A stretch of DNA of 64,000 nt from Fischerella sp. CENA71 (GTDB lineage Bacteria > Cyanobacteriota > Cyanobacteriia > Cyanobacteriales > Nostocaceae), in assembly GCA_024239075.1 (NCBI GenBank), contig JANBVI010000004.1, positions 124,001-188,000 on the forward strand, given 5' to 3'. Every line of letters starts with the position of its first letter. The stretch's first letter is position 1. Position numbers and translations under genes: made by a program. This document shows positions 18,692 to 27,185 of the stretch, piece after piece. The notes under the pieces are model-generated. The model ran no database searches, had not been told where the DNA came from, and saw only the letters and a list, made by a program, of their open reading frames with translations.

Positions 18692-19897
18692 TCAATTTGA
18701 TTCATTCCAGCGTTGCCACATTTGACTGTAGACTTCGTTGATCACAGTGTGTGCAGCATAGGGCTTTGCAATTTGTATACAAGACTCAGTAGGATAATTC
18801 TCTGGATGCAGCAATACTTTATGTAAGGCATCTGCTATACCCTTGGGAGTGCGTTCTTGACAAACAACTCCAGTATTAGCTGTGAGAATTCTTGGTGTTT
18901 CACCGCATCTAGTCGTAACTACAGGTGTTCCGCTAGCAAGTCCTTCCAGTGCTGTTAGGGGTAAACCTTCATATGCACTGCTGAGAACAAAAACGTTGCT
19001 GATTCGATACAACTGTGCCATGTGTATTTGATCTACTGCACCAAGCATAGTTACTTGCTCAGATAAGCCTAATTGATCAATTTCTTCACGGACAATTTTT
19101 GCTAATTCGCCATCACCTGCTAAGAGTAAATGAACATTGGCAATATTCAACATCGCAAATGCATGTAGTAATAAAATCGGGTCTTTTTGTGGGTGTAATC
19201 TACCAGCAAACAGTACAAAACGTGTATCTTCTGCTAACCCCAGATGAGACGCTAGTTTACATCTTGATGCTTCCCGTTCTTCCTTAGTCAACGGATAGAA
19301 TATTTCATTGTCAAATGAATTTTTGATGTAAGTAACACGTTCTGCTATTTTTGGGTAGCGTTGTCGGTACAGTTCTGCTGTATCTGTGTTACATGAAAGA
19401 ATTTGGTTGAACTGTCCAAGTAATATTTTTTCCAATGCAAAATAAGCTGCCGGAAATCTTCGCCACAGAATCGCGTTTTTGTTTTTGTCACCCACAGCCT
19501 GCATCTGTGTCCGAATATCATTATGAACAAACAGAGTTTTCTCCCCATACCAATTAAAGGCTGCTAAGGTTGGTTCTAAGCGATGAAAATGCATGAAATC
19601 TGAAGCCAAGCTATGCCCTAAAAGAGCCGCTGTATATCTCAATGTGGTAGGTATCAAACTTCTAAAATTGTCATTTTGCAGAGTAAATAAAGGTAAGAAA
19701 TTAATTACCCTACCAGCTAATTCTGCTTTTTGCCAGTTAGCTATAGTTTGCTGGCGATCGCATCCTGTTCCTACTAAGCGCACCTCAAATTCACTGGGGG
19801 CGTACTTAATAAAGTTTTTGATTAGTGTCTGAATTCCACCAATAGTGGAATTCCAAGGATTAAATTGATAAAAAATAGTCAGAACAGGTTTACGCAT
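18692..19897 (-). CDS. Family 4 glycosyltransferase
   Basis: This is a GT-B transferase of 401 aa from ATG 19897; an in-frame GTG nine bases upstream is an alternative. The first lobe has FYQFNPWNSTIGGIQTL. The second has FVLFAGRLHPQKDPILLLHAF and LSSAYEGLPLTALEGLASGTP, with the EX7E motif. It is the first gene of the long minus-strand polysaccharide locus, and the ~680 bp upstream is non-coding, so the operon promoter probably lies there. The sugar is unknown. Confidence 0.9.
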   Translation of the reverse strand: MRKPVLTIFYQFNPWNSTIGGIQTLIKNFIKYAPSEFEVRLVGTGCDRQQTIANWQKAELAGRVINFLPLFTLQNDNFRSLIPTTLRYTAALLGHSLASDFMHFHRLEPTLAAFNWYGEKTLFVHNDIRTQMQAVGDKNKNAILWRRFPAAYFALEKILLGQFNQILSCNTDTAELYRQRYPKIAERVTYIKNSFDNEIFYPLTKEEREASRCKLASHLGLAEDTRFVLFAGRLHPQKDPILLLHAFAMLNIANVHLLLAGDGELAKIVREEIDQLGLSEQVTMLGAVDQIHMAQLYRISNVFVLSSAYEGLPLTALEGLASGTPVVTTRCGETPRILTANTGVVCQERTPKGIADALHKVLLHPENYPTESCIQIAKPYAAHTVINEVYSQMWQRWNESN

Positions 19898-19906
19898 GAG
19901 ATGCAC

Positions 19907-20581
19907 CCTGCACGGTTTTGTGCAATTAATTAGGTGTTGTTATTACTACAAATTCTCAAGAAATATTGGTTACTTCCTTCATCCAAGTTTAAATTTTTAA
20001 TTTTGGATTTTAGATTGATGAAACCCAGGTGGTAAAGCTATATCGCCACATTAATTGCCTTTACAAGTATGGGTCTGAGGGCTTTTACCATGCTCAGAAT
20101 TATCAGTCAGTTCTGTATTTTTTTAATTTAAATACATTGATGATTTTTGAATTCCTCCGATAGTATGATTGCGTGTTAAAGTTATTTTTTGAAACTGTTT
20201 AGAAAATACCTACGCATAGCCATAACACTAGATTGCTCTCGCATGTACATTGAGCAAGCTTTTTAATTCATAAAACACGCAAACAAAAGTTTATTATTTT
20301 TTCATCAATACTTTATTACACCTTTAATTAAAAATCGTAGTCTTTTTGAATTTGAATTTCACTGAGTTCTACAAACCTTTACACAATCTTTATATAAAAT
20401 CGAAACTGATATCAATTACTATAAAAAAGTATCGCTAATAACTAATTTTTAGTTAATTTTAGTACAAGTATTGAAAGTATTTGCATCCCAACTGTAAAGA
20501 TTTAATAAAGCTGCGTGAGTAAGAAGTTATAGGTATTTGAAAATAAATGATATATCAATTAACAGCTAAATATCATTTAGT
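19907..20581. other. Non-coding interval upstream of the polysaccharide locus
   Basis: I see no supportable gene in this AT-rich 675-bp gap. It holds one degenerate TTTTGGATTTTAGATT repeat near 19996-20030. It should contain the promoter for the minus-strand glycan genes, but I could not pick out a convincing -35/-10 pair. Confidence 0.6.
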
Positions 20582-21148
20582 TTATAGTCCCAATGACTTA
20601 GCAATGCGTCCTAAAAGTTCCTGCCACCGCTTGGAAATTTCACTCTGACTAACCCTCAATTCAGCAGCTAATTGATTTTGTGTTTTACCATTAATCTTTG
20701 CTTGCCATAATTGGAGATAGTTTTGGTGTGGATAGCATTGATCAAGTTGATAAATTGCCTCTACCGCTTTGATTATTAAATCTGTACGCTCTGTTGTTTC
20801 TAAGATACTGAATTCATCAGGAATTGTATCTAACAGGCATATATCTGTTCCGGGGATGTTACAATCTAGACTTTGGCACTTCCGCAGACTTTCTTGACGA
20901 ACAAAATCAATAATTGCATATCTAGCTACAGTAGTAGCCCAGCAATAAAACTGTTCTACTCCTCCTTCACGAAATTTGGCAGATTGAAAAGCTTGAATAA
21001 TTTTTAAATGTGCATTCTGAATGGCATCTTCCCAAGATAAACCAGTACCTTTAGTGTATTTGCGAGCAATCTTTTCTAATCTCTGGCGGTAGCCTGATTG
21101 AAGTAGAACTTCGCTATAATCCGACCATGATTCATGTGTAAGTCCCAT
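20582..21148 (-). CDS. Sigma-70 family (ECF-like) RNA polymerase sigma factor
   Basis: This 188-aa protein has a region-2 segment (LSWEDAIQNAHLKIIQAF, then FYCWATTVARYAIIDFVRQE, covering the core-binding and -10 recognition helices). A C-terminal region-4 helix-turn-helix follows (KTQNQLAAELRVSQSEISKRW). There is no region 1.1 or region 3, so the size and plan match small alternative (group 4) sigma factors. No anti-sigma gene is adjacent. It is flanked by non-coding DNA, with the double-glycine peptide genes starting 1.3 kb away on the other strand. A regulatory link to them or to the glycan genes is possible but not shown. Confidence 0.85.
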   Translation of the reverse strand: MGLTHESWSDYSEVLLQSGYRQRLEKIARKYTKGTGLSWEDAIQNAHLKIIQAFQSAKFREGGVEQFYCWATTVARYAIIDFVRQESLRKCQSLDCNIPGTDICLLDTIPDEFSILETTERTDLIIKAVEAIYQLDQCYPHQNYLQLWQAKINGKTQNQLAAELRVSQSEISKRWQELLGRIAKSLGL

Positions 21149-22366
21149 ACATTATTTCCTTAATTGCTGGTGACTATTAGTTAGGTATTTAAAGGTTTTT
21201 AAAATTTTAAAAATGTCGAATAAAATTATTATTCTGGTCAGGAATGAGAGTGCAAATAAATTGAGTAAATTAATAAAAATTAAATATTAGTTCAGCTTTT
21301 TTGCTTGGCAATGAATTTATTTATCTGCTCAAAATTCAACTATTTAATTAGCTTAATAGATATATATTTGAGTTCTTTTTCACTAATAAATTGCACTATT
21401 TTTCAGTAAAAGCTAAAGGCTCTGATTCTTGTTACCAGATTCTACCTAGTAACGAGGCTCGGTCTCCCAATACAATACTACATATGCGTGAAGTTATTAG
21501 AGATCCAGGTGGGGAAGTCAAAAGTCAAAATTCACCAGTTTTAATTAAATCCCCTCGTTATGAATGGAAGAAACACTCAAAAGTAAAAATCTTGATTTTA
21601 TAAGGTTTAGGCTAGTGTTTATCCAGAGTAAATAAATTTAGATACTTGATTAAAGAACAGATTGCTTTTATTATTTTTTCTCACAAGTGAGAAATCCGAA
21701 TTTTGGCGCTCAAGCGCATACTTGTTGAATAGTAGTTACCCAACTTAAAATAATTTTTCTATTTTTTTCTAAGACTTATCAAAGAGATTCAAATCGAAAT
21801 ATCTAAAGTTTTCTTTGATTCTTATACTCTGTATTCTACAGAAACCTATAAACGCGAAGCGACTCCCCACAAATAGTAGCTTGATTATCACAAAATCTTC
21901 AGTGATGTATCTATACAGCTAGATACTGCATCAAACTAATTTTTCTGGCCTAGTTATTATTTAAAGTTTAATGACTGTCTTATCAGCATCTTCCAAAAAG
22001 TAGAGATGCAAATTATTTAAATTTTATTTCTATAGATAGAAGAATAAATTAATTTTAATGCTTGAAAAATCTTAATATATCAAATTTAATTTTTTTAAGA
22101 AAATGCTAATCTGAAAAACCTCCTTAATTGAGCTTATATGACTGCCATTCTGCTAAATACGTATTTATTTATTCTGCAAAGCCCTATTTTTTGCAATTCA
22201 TTTTGGAATATTTTGCGTTGAGCATTCGTTAAAGAAACTAAGCGCAGATCATGATTGAGTTCATTAAGTTCACAGATAGGCAACAAAGTTTGATCATGAG
22301 CAAACTTTTGATTGGCTATATACCTTGATGTGATTTGTGATGTGAAGCGATGTAGGTACTTTATGG
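21149..22366. other. Long AT-rich interval without a convincing gene
   Basis: I find no coding region I can support over ~1.2 kb. Two small perfect inverted repeats stand out: TTTCTCAC/GTGAGAAA with a 2-nt spacer (21677-21694) and AAAGTTTG/CAAACTTT with an 8-nt spacer (22285-22308). Neither is followed by a T-run, so they do not look like terminators. The second lies ~120 bp before the first peptide gene. Confidence 0.55.
22285..22308. promoter_or_regulatory. Inverted repeat upstream of the peptide cluster (possible operator)
   Basis: An 8-bp perfect inverted repeat (AAAGTTTG/CAAACTTT) has a spacer containing GATCATGA. It precedes the first double-glycine peptide gene by ~120 bp. A binding-site role is only a guess from symmetry and position. 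Confidence 0.25.
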
Positions 22367-22425
22367 CTTTGAAAAAATGCGAGTTAACTCTTCAGCTTGA
22401 TTTAGTGAATTAAGGAGAACAGAGT
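22367..22425 (+). promoter_or_regulatory. Conserved 59-nt upstream segment, copy 1
   Basis: The 59 nt directly before the first peptide ATG recur at the same length before the other two peptide genes. It includes the palindrome GAGTTAACTC, CTTCAGCTTGATT and the ribosome site AAGGAG eight bases before ATG. Conservation of a non-coding leader implies a shared promoter or 5' UTR element. Confidence 0.8.
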
Positions 22426-22662
22426 ATGCAACTTCTCGATCTCCAAAATAAGGAACTCTTGAGAGAAATCTCCACTGAAGAATTTGCTCACCTCAGCGGT
22501 GGTGGTCTTCAAACTGCTGCTGCGTATAACACGGTAGCAATTAGTACGATAGCAGGGCTAGCAGGAGGACCAGGAACCCCCGCTGCTGCTGTAAGAGATA
22601 ATACAACATTCCTGTTCGCTATTAACGCACAGACAGCGCCTGAAAGTTCCGTCAGCTCATAA
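22426..22662 (+). CDS. Double-glycine leader peptide 1 (bacteriocin-like precursor)
   Basis: This 78-aa peptide has a leader ending EEFAHLSGG|G. Ile at -12, Glu at -8, Phe at -7, Leu at -4 and Gly-Gly at -2/-1 fit the double-glycine consensus cut by C39 peptidase/ABC transporters. The mature part (~52 aa) is Ala/Thr-rich, has no cysteine and ends NTTFLFAINAQTAPESS. A strong AAGGAG site supports the start. It is nearly identical to peptide 2 apart from a short hinge (GLAGGPGTP). Function as a bacteriocin or signal is unproven. No transporter is close by, so export would need a distant system. Confidence 0.8.
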   Translation: MQLLDLQNKELLREISTEEFAHLSGGGLQTAAAYNTVAISTIAGLAGGPGTPAAAVRDNTTFLFAINAQTAPESSVSS

Positions 22663-22689
22663 TTGGCAACATGGAAACTTTTCTTTTTG

Positions 22690-22748
22690 CTTTGAAAAAA
22701 TGCGAGTTAACTCTTCAGCTTGATTCAGTTAATTAAGGAGAACAGAGT
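22690..22748 (+). promoter_or_regulatory. Conserved 59-nt upstream segment, copy 2
   Basis: Nearly identical to the segment at 22367-22425, again ending at the start codon with AAGGAG. Changes are confined to a few bases in the TTTAGTGAATT part. Confidence 0.8.
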
Positions 22749-22985
22749 ATGCAACTTCTCGATCTCGAAAATAAGGAATTCTTGAGAGAAATCTCCACAG
22801 AAGAATTTGCTCACCTCAGTGGTGGTGGTCTTCAAACTGCTGCTGCATATAACACAGTAGCAATTAGTACTATAGCAGGGCTAAGAACAGCAGGAGGCGC
22901 TGCTGCTGCTGCTGTAAGAGATAATACAACATTCCTGTTCGCTATTAACGCACAGACGGCACCTGGCAGCGCCGTCAGCCCATAA
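22749..22985 (+). CDS. Double-glycine leader peptide 2 (bacteriocin-like precursor)
   Basis: This 78-aa near-copy of peptide 1 keeps the leader through EEFAHLSGG. The core starts GLQTAAAYNTVAIST and ends NAQTAPGSAVSP. The only large difference is the hinge, here AGLRTAGGAAAAAVRDN in place of AGLAGGPGTPAAAVRDN, encoded by a GCT-rich run that can change by slippage or indel. Tandem duplication together with the 59-nt leader is clear. No cysteine or modification motif is seen. Confidence 0.8.
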   Translation: MQLLDLENKEFLREISTEEFAHLSGGGLQTAAAYNTVAISTIAGLRTAGGAAAAAVRDNTTFLFAINAQTAPGSAVSP

Positions 22986-23031
22986 TTGATGTGTTGCTTG
23001 CCATTAATTTAATTCGTCAGATGAGGTGAAT

Positions 23032-23104
23032 AACGCGCCCTTGTTCGATTTCAGTTAATTTGACCGGATACTCACCGCTTGAAATTGAGTGAAGTGGGCG
23101 CGTT
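23032..23104. other. Long interrupted hairpin between peptide genes 2 and 3
   Basis: AACGCGCCC (23032-23040) pairs perfectly with GGGCGCGTT (23096-23104). Inside it, TCGATTTCA can pair with TGAAATTGA with one mismatch. The double-stem layout could be a structured RNA or a folded DNA repeat. No T-run follows on either strand, so a simple intrinsic terminator is unlikely. Confidence 0.55.
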
Positions 23105-23149
23105 GACTAAACCTCTTAATCATAATGAAGTGATGTGCGTACCTTTTTG

Positions 23150-23208
23150 CTTTGAGAAAATGTGAGTTCGCTCTTCAGCTTGATTTAATTAATTAAGGAA
23201 AACAAAGT
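23150..23208 (+). promoter_or_regulatory. Conserved 59-nt upstream segment, copy 3
   Basis: Third copy, same length, more diverged: GAGTTCGCTC replaces GAGTTAACTC and the ribosome site reads AAGGAA. It ends at the start codon of peptide 3. Confidence 0.75.
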
Positions 23209-23427
23209 ATGCAAGTTCTCGATCTCGAAAATAAGGAACTATTTAGGGAAGTCTCTATTGAAGAATTTGCTAATGTCAATGGTGGTGGAATCATTACTGC
23301 TGCTGCGTATCTCGTAGTTTTAAGGGCAATTAATCCTAATCTGGCAATAAGTCCGGTAGCACTAAATACAGCTTTTCTTTTGGCAATTAATGCGTTGCCA
23401 GCTCCTGGCACTTACAATTCTCCATAA
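23209..23427 (+). CDS. Double-glycine leader peptide 3 (diverged bacteriocin-like precursor)
   Basis: This 72-aa peptide keeps the leader plan (LENKELFREVSIEEFANVNGG) with Gly-Gly at -2/-1. The core differs (GIITAAAYLVVLRAINPN) but retains TAAAY at the start and a FLLAINALPAPG end matching FLFAINAQTAPG of the others. No cysteine is present. It is an older member of the same tandem family. Faster change in the core than in the leader fits peptides that share one exporter. Activity is unknown. Confidence 0.78.
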   Translation: MQVLDLENKELFREVSIEEFANVNGGGIITAAAYLVVLRAINPNLAISPVALNTAFLLAINALPAPGTYNSP

Positions 23428-23686
23428 TCATTCTGTTACCACCAAAGTTAAGTTTGTCGTATACTATTGTTCTTTTTTTGATAGTTTAATGATGCTGTTG
23501 CACCGTTGTTTTATATTCATTGTCGTTACTTTACATAGCTGATACCTTGGTTTATGGAGATAAAAAAGAAGTGGGTAGTCCTCCATCACACCCACCTACT
23601 TAACCTTCTGCGCCATACTGGAGCTTTGTGTATCCCTCACTTAGCTCCTTTTCTATACATTAGAAAATCAGCTTGAAGTTGTGTTT

Positions 23687-24472
23687 TTATTTTTGTAATA
23701 CTTCTACTAGATCATTTATTTTGAAATTCTTTTTTTCTGCCAAAGGTGATAATTGCGTATTGACACTTAATCTATAAAAGTGATTAAAACGGGATGAAGC
23801 AACCCAGGCGGGTAATGTTTGCTGACGTTTTGCTATAAACACTTTCTGAAAGTTTGTATAAACTTTTCCACTCAAAGAATCACGTGTTGGTACTACACAG
23901 CGTTGACAAGGATTTATCCCTAACAGGTGTATATCTCCGACTCGAAAGGGAACAAAATCATCTTGTTTGCCAAATAACCTATCTTCCCAAAATGCTGGTA
24001 CACCGTCGATCTCAATATTGGCACGTATACGACGGCGCATTTCATCAACACTGATACCAGCAAACCAGGAAGCTACTTCTGTTAAGGTTGCTGTACTAAT
24101 GATTGTTGGGCCTGGTGAGACAGTATCATCAGGAAAACCCATTAGAAGATTTTGTTTTAGTTTAACGGCAAACCCAAAAAATTTACTTAACCAATCTTCC
24201 AGGATTTGCCGTTCAGAATCCAGATGAAAAACTTGTTGTAAGTTATTCTCTGAATTTTTTAACAATACAGTTCTATCTTCTAAATTATATTGCGATCGCA
24301 ACAAATGAACTTTGGCACGACGCTTACCATTGACAAACTTATCGTGTTCGTCAACAATCGCAAACTCACGATCATACTGTAGCGCACCACTAGATAGGAT
24401 TTTTGCTGTCTCTACTTCAACACCATCTAGTGATTTAATCGGGTAGATTAAAATTTTAGCAACGTATGGCAT
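23687..24472 (-). CDS. MOSC domain protein
   Basis: This 261-aa protein has an N-terminal beta-barrel domain (VAKILIYPIKSLDGVEVE, QYDREFAIVDE). The MOSC domain follows, with the conserved cysteine in GINPCQRCVVPTRDS, where family members bind the molybdenum cofactor. Relatives include YcbX and mARC-type reductases of N-hydroxylated compounds, which need electron partners. No [2Fe-2S] domain is fused here. The gene is alone, 82 bp downstream of lepB, with repeat-rich DNA between them. Substrate is unknown. Confidence 0.88.
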   Translation of the reverse strand: MPYVAKILIYPIKSLDGVEVETAKILSSGALQYDREFAIVDEHDKFVNGKRRAKVHLLRSQYNLEDRTVLLKNSENNLQQVFHLDSERQILEDWLSKFFGFAVKLKQNLLMGFPDDTVSPGPTIISTATLTEVASWFAGISVDEMRRRIRANIEIDGVPAFWEDRLFGKQDDFVPFRVGDIHLLGINPCQRCVVPTRDSLSGKVYTNFQKVFIAKRQQTLPAWVASSRFNHFYRLSVNTQLSPLAEKKNFKINDLVEVLQK

Positions 24473-24554
24473 GAGTTTTTAGTTGATTGTTGGTCAATTG
24501 TCAATGGTCATTTGTCATTGTTATTCCCCCTTGTCCTCCTTGTCCCCAATCCTC

Positions 24555-25199
24555 CTACGGATACAATGGTGACTTATCAATACCACCAACGTGATCTAAG
24601 GGCCAAAAACGAATTACAGCACGACCAATAATATTTTCTCTAGGAACAACACCCCAGCAGCGACTATCGTAACTACTGTTACGGTTATCACCTAAGACCA
24701 AATAGGAATTAGGAGGTATGGTTACAGGTTTAGATAAAAAAGGTGGTTGTGGTCCCGAAGTGCAAACATTGACTACTGTCTGCTGTGAAGGCGAAAGATA
24801 TTTGTTTTCTGGAAGAGGCTGATTGTTGATGAATACTTTACCATTTTTGAGTGATACTGTTTCTCCTGGCAAACCAATAATACGCTTGATAAAAGCATCT
24901 TGATATTGTTCTTGCTGTAGCTCTTTTGTGGGTGAAAATACTACAATATCTCCCCTTTGGGGATTAGAAAATTTATAACTTAGCTTATCAACAATAATCT
25001 TATCTGCTTCCCACTGATTAGGCGAACCATGTAAGGTTGGTTCCATTGAACCAGATGGAATCCAACGGGCTTCGGCTACGAAGGTACGAATACCCAAAGC
25101 CAACACGATGCTTAATACAATTGTTCTACCTAGTTCTCCTATCCAAGAACTATCAGGTTTTTGACTAGAGTTGTTGTTATCAGACACTTGATTTTGCAT
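24555..25199 (-). CDS. lepB: Signal peptidase I
   Basis: This 214-aa type I signal peptidase has a single membrane anchor (TIVLSIVLALGIRTFVAEA) and then the periplasmic catalytic part. The nucleophile Ser is in IPSGSMEPTL and the general-base Lys in FIKRIIGLPGE. Box E is seen as VLGDNRNSSYDSR. It removes signal peptides from exported proteins at the plasma or thylakoid membrane. Cyanobacteria often carry two paralogues; this sequence alone does not say which one this is. It appears monocistronic. Confidence 0.93.
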   Translation of the reverse strand: MQNQVSDNNNSSQKPDSSWIGELGRTIVLSIVLALGIRTFVAEARWIPSGSMEPTLHGSPNQWEADKIIVDKLSYKFSNPQRGDIVVFSPTKELQQEQYQDAFIKRIIGLPGETVSLKNGKVFINNQPLPENKYLSPSQQTVVNVCTSGPQPPFLSKPVTIPPNSYLVLGDNRNSSYDSRCWGVVPRENIIGRAVIRFWPLDHVGGIDKSPLYP

Positions 25200-25739
25200 G
25201 AAATTACTTGACTAAAAGCACAAGATACTATTTCTATTTTTTTGTTTAGCAACGCGAACTAAATAAAAAAAACTATCTCATCCCTTTGTGTAGGAGTTCA
25301 AAGTGATATCGTAAGCAGTGCAAGATATCTATAAAATTAGTTGCATGTTATTTAATCCACAATTTTGAAAGATGCCATACCTGTAATCTTAACTGTAGAA
25401 AGCGAGTTTTTTCAGTTACATTGTCCAATTTACAAGCTTGCAATCGAAACCGGAAGACAAAAACTCAGGAGTTAACATAGTTCATAACTGAATTATTTAT
25501 TTATGTTTAAAAAATAAACTTGTTTTTGATGAGTGACAAAAATTCATCATTATACAGTCAAATAAAGTTTAACCTAAAAGAATAATTCTTGTTAATTACG
25601 GCTTTGGTGGGCATATAGAGTATAAGTGAACCCCAAGTAGTGCTGTAATCATGATCGGATTTTTTCTTTTACACTCCTATAGGTTGCCCCTAAAATGGGC
25701 TTTGTGAAAAATATCTCTTGTTTTAACACTTGAATATCC
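25200..25739. other. Divergent intergenic region lepB/dihydroorotase
   Basis: This 540-bp AT-rich gap should hold the two divergent promoters. I see no gene, repeat or terminator that I can support in it. Confidence 0.5.
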
Positions 25740-27059
25740 ATGTCAACTAGTTTACTAATTCGGCACGCTCGGATAATTTTACCCAATGGAGAATTAATGA
25801 TTGGGGATGTGCTGACGCGCGATCGCCTAATCGTCGAAATTGCACCAGAAATATCCACAGAACAGACACCGATCAGAGAAATTGACGCAGAAGGGTTAAC
25901 TTTGTTGCCAGGAGTTATCGATCCACAGGTACACTTCCGGGAACCAGGATTGGAACATAAAGAAGATTTGTTTACTGCGACTTGTGCGTGTGCCAAAGGC
26001 GGAGTTACTTCTTTTTTGGAAATGCCAAACACACGTCCCCTGACAACTACCCAACAAGCACTTGATGATAAACTGCAACGCGCTCAGAATAAATGCCTAG
26101 TGAACTATGGCTTTTTTATTGGCGCAACAGCTGAAAATCTCCCAGACTTGCTCTTGGCCAATCCAACTCCAGGGATCAAAATCTTTATGGGGTCGATGCA
26201 TGGGCAGTTGTTGGTGGATCAACAAGAGATTTTAGAAGCAATATTTGCTCAAGGAAAACGTTTAATCGCTGTCCACGCTGAAGATCAAGCCAGAATCAAC
26301 CAAAGACGACAAGAATTTGCTGGTATTCATGACGTTGCAGTTCATTCTCAGATTCAAGATAATCAGGCGGCACTCTTGGCAACGCAGCAAGTATTAAAAT
26401 TGTCACAAAAATATCAGCGACGTCTACATATTTTACATATGTCTACGGCTGAGGAAGCAGACTTACTACGTCAACATAAGCCAAGTTGGGTGACAGCAGA
26501 AGTCACACCACAACATTTATTATTGAATACAAGCGCCTATGAAAAAATTGGCACATTAGCACAGATGAATCCACCTTTGCGATCGCCCCATGACAACGAA
26601 GTTCTCTGGCAAGCTTTGCATGATGGCCTTATTGATTTTATTGCCACCGACCATGCACCCCACACCTTAGAAGAAAAAGCGCAACCTTACCCAAATAGTC
26701 CTTCAGGAATGCCAGGGGTAGAAACTTCTTTACCTTTAATGTTAACAGCCACAGACCAAGGACGATGCACTGTCGCCCAAGTTGTTAACTGGATGTCTAC
26801 TGCTGTCGCCAAAGCATATAATATCCCCAACAAAGGAGCGATCGCACCTGGTTATGATGCTGATTTAGTCCTTGTAGATTTACAAACTTATCGTCCAGTT
26901 TTGCGCGAAGAATTACTAAGTAAATGCGGTTGGAGTCCTTTTGAAGGTTGGAGTCTCACCGGATGGCCTGTTTACACGATTGTCGGTGGTGAGATTGTGT
27001 ATGAAAAAGGCAAGTTGCATACACAAGTACGGGGACAAGCTTTAAGATTTGGTGAGTAA
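25740..27059 (+). CDS. pyrC: Dihydroorotase
   Basis: This 439-aa enzyme of pyrimidine synthesis interconverts N-carbamoyl-aspartate and dihydroorotate. The metal site HxR motif is in PQVHFREPG and substrate-binding Asn is in EMPNTRP. The lysine expected to be carboxylated is in PGIKIFMGS. Further metal ligands are the His in LIAVHAED and HILHMST and the Asp in IATDHAPHT. Length fits class I dihydroorotases. It is a single transcription unit, followed by a short-repeat region. Confidence 0.93.
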   Translation: MSTSLLIRHARIILPNGELMIGDVLTRDRLIVEIAPEISTEQTPIREIDAEGLTLLPGVIDPQVHFREPGLEHKEDLFTATCACAKGGVTSFLEMPNTRPLTTTQQALDDKLQRAQNKCLVNYGFFIGATAENLPDLLLANPTPGIKIFMGSMHGQLLVDQQEILEAIFAQGKRLIAVHAEDQARINQRRQEFAGIHDVAVHSQIQDNQAALLATQQVLKLSQKYQRRLHILHMSTAEEADLLRQHKPSWVTAEVTPQHLLLNTSAYEKIGTLAQMNPPLRSPHDNEVLWQALHDGLIDFIATDHAPHTLEEKAQPYPNSPSGMPGVETSLPLMLTATDQGRCTVAQVVNWMSTAVAKAYNIPNKGAIAPGYDADLVLVDLQTYRPVLREELLSKCGWSPFEGWSLTGWPVYTIVGGEIVYEKGKLHTQVRGQALRFGE

Positions 27060-27181
27060 AGGGATCGGGGATCGGGGATCGGGGACACGGGAGACAAGGG
27101 GGACAAGGAGGATTTTTTTATAGATTCTCCGTGTCACCGCGTCTTCTCCCAATCCCCGATTCCTGTTCCCTGTTCCCTCCA
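27060..27181. repeat. GGGGATC/GTGTCACCGCGTC repeat element
   Basis: The interval starts with tandem GGGGATCGGGGATC units and GGGGGACAAGGAGG. It has the core GTGTCACCGCGTCTTCT and ends with inverted CCCCGATTCCTGTTCCC. The core also occurs inside the DALR gene at 54609-54710. Confidence 0.75.
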
Positions 27182-27185
27182 TCCT

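Noticed and set aside
21391-21603. 70-aa plus-strand open frame in the non-coding interval
   Set aside because: It contains repeat-like AAGTCAAAAGTCAAAATT sequence, has no ribosome site and resembles no family.
23575-23615. GTGGGT/ACCCAC hairpin as terminator after the peptide cluster
   Set aside because: Only six pairs with a long loop and no T-run; too weak to call.
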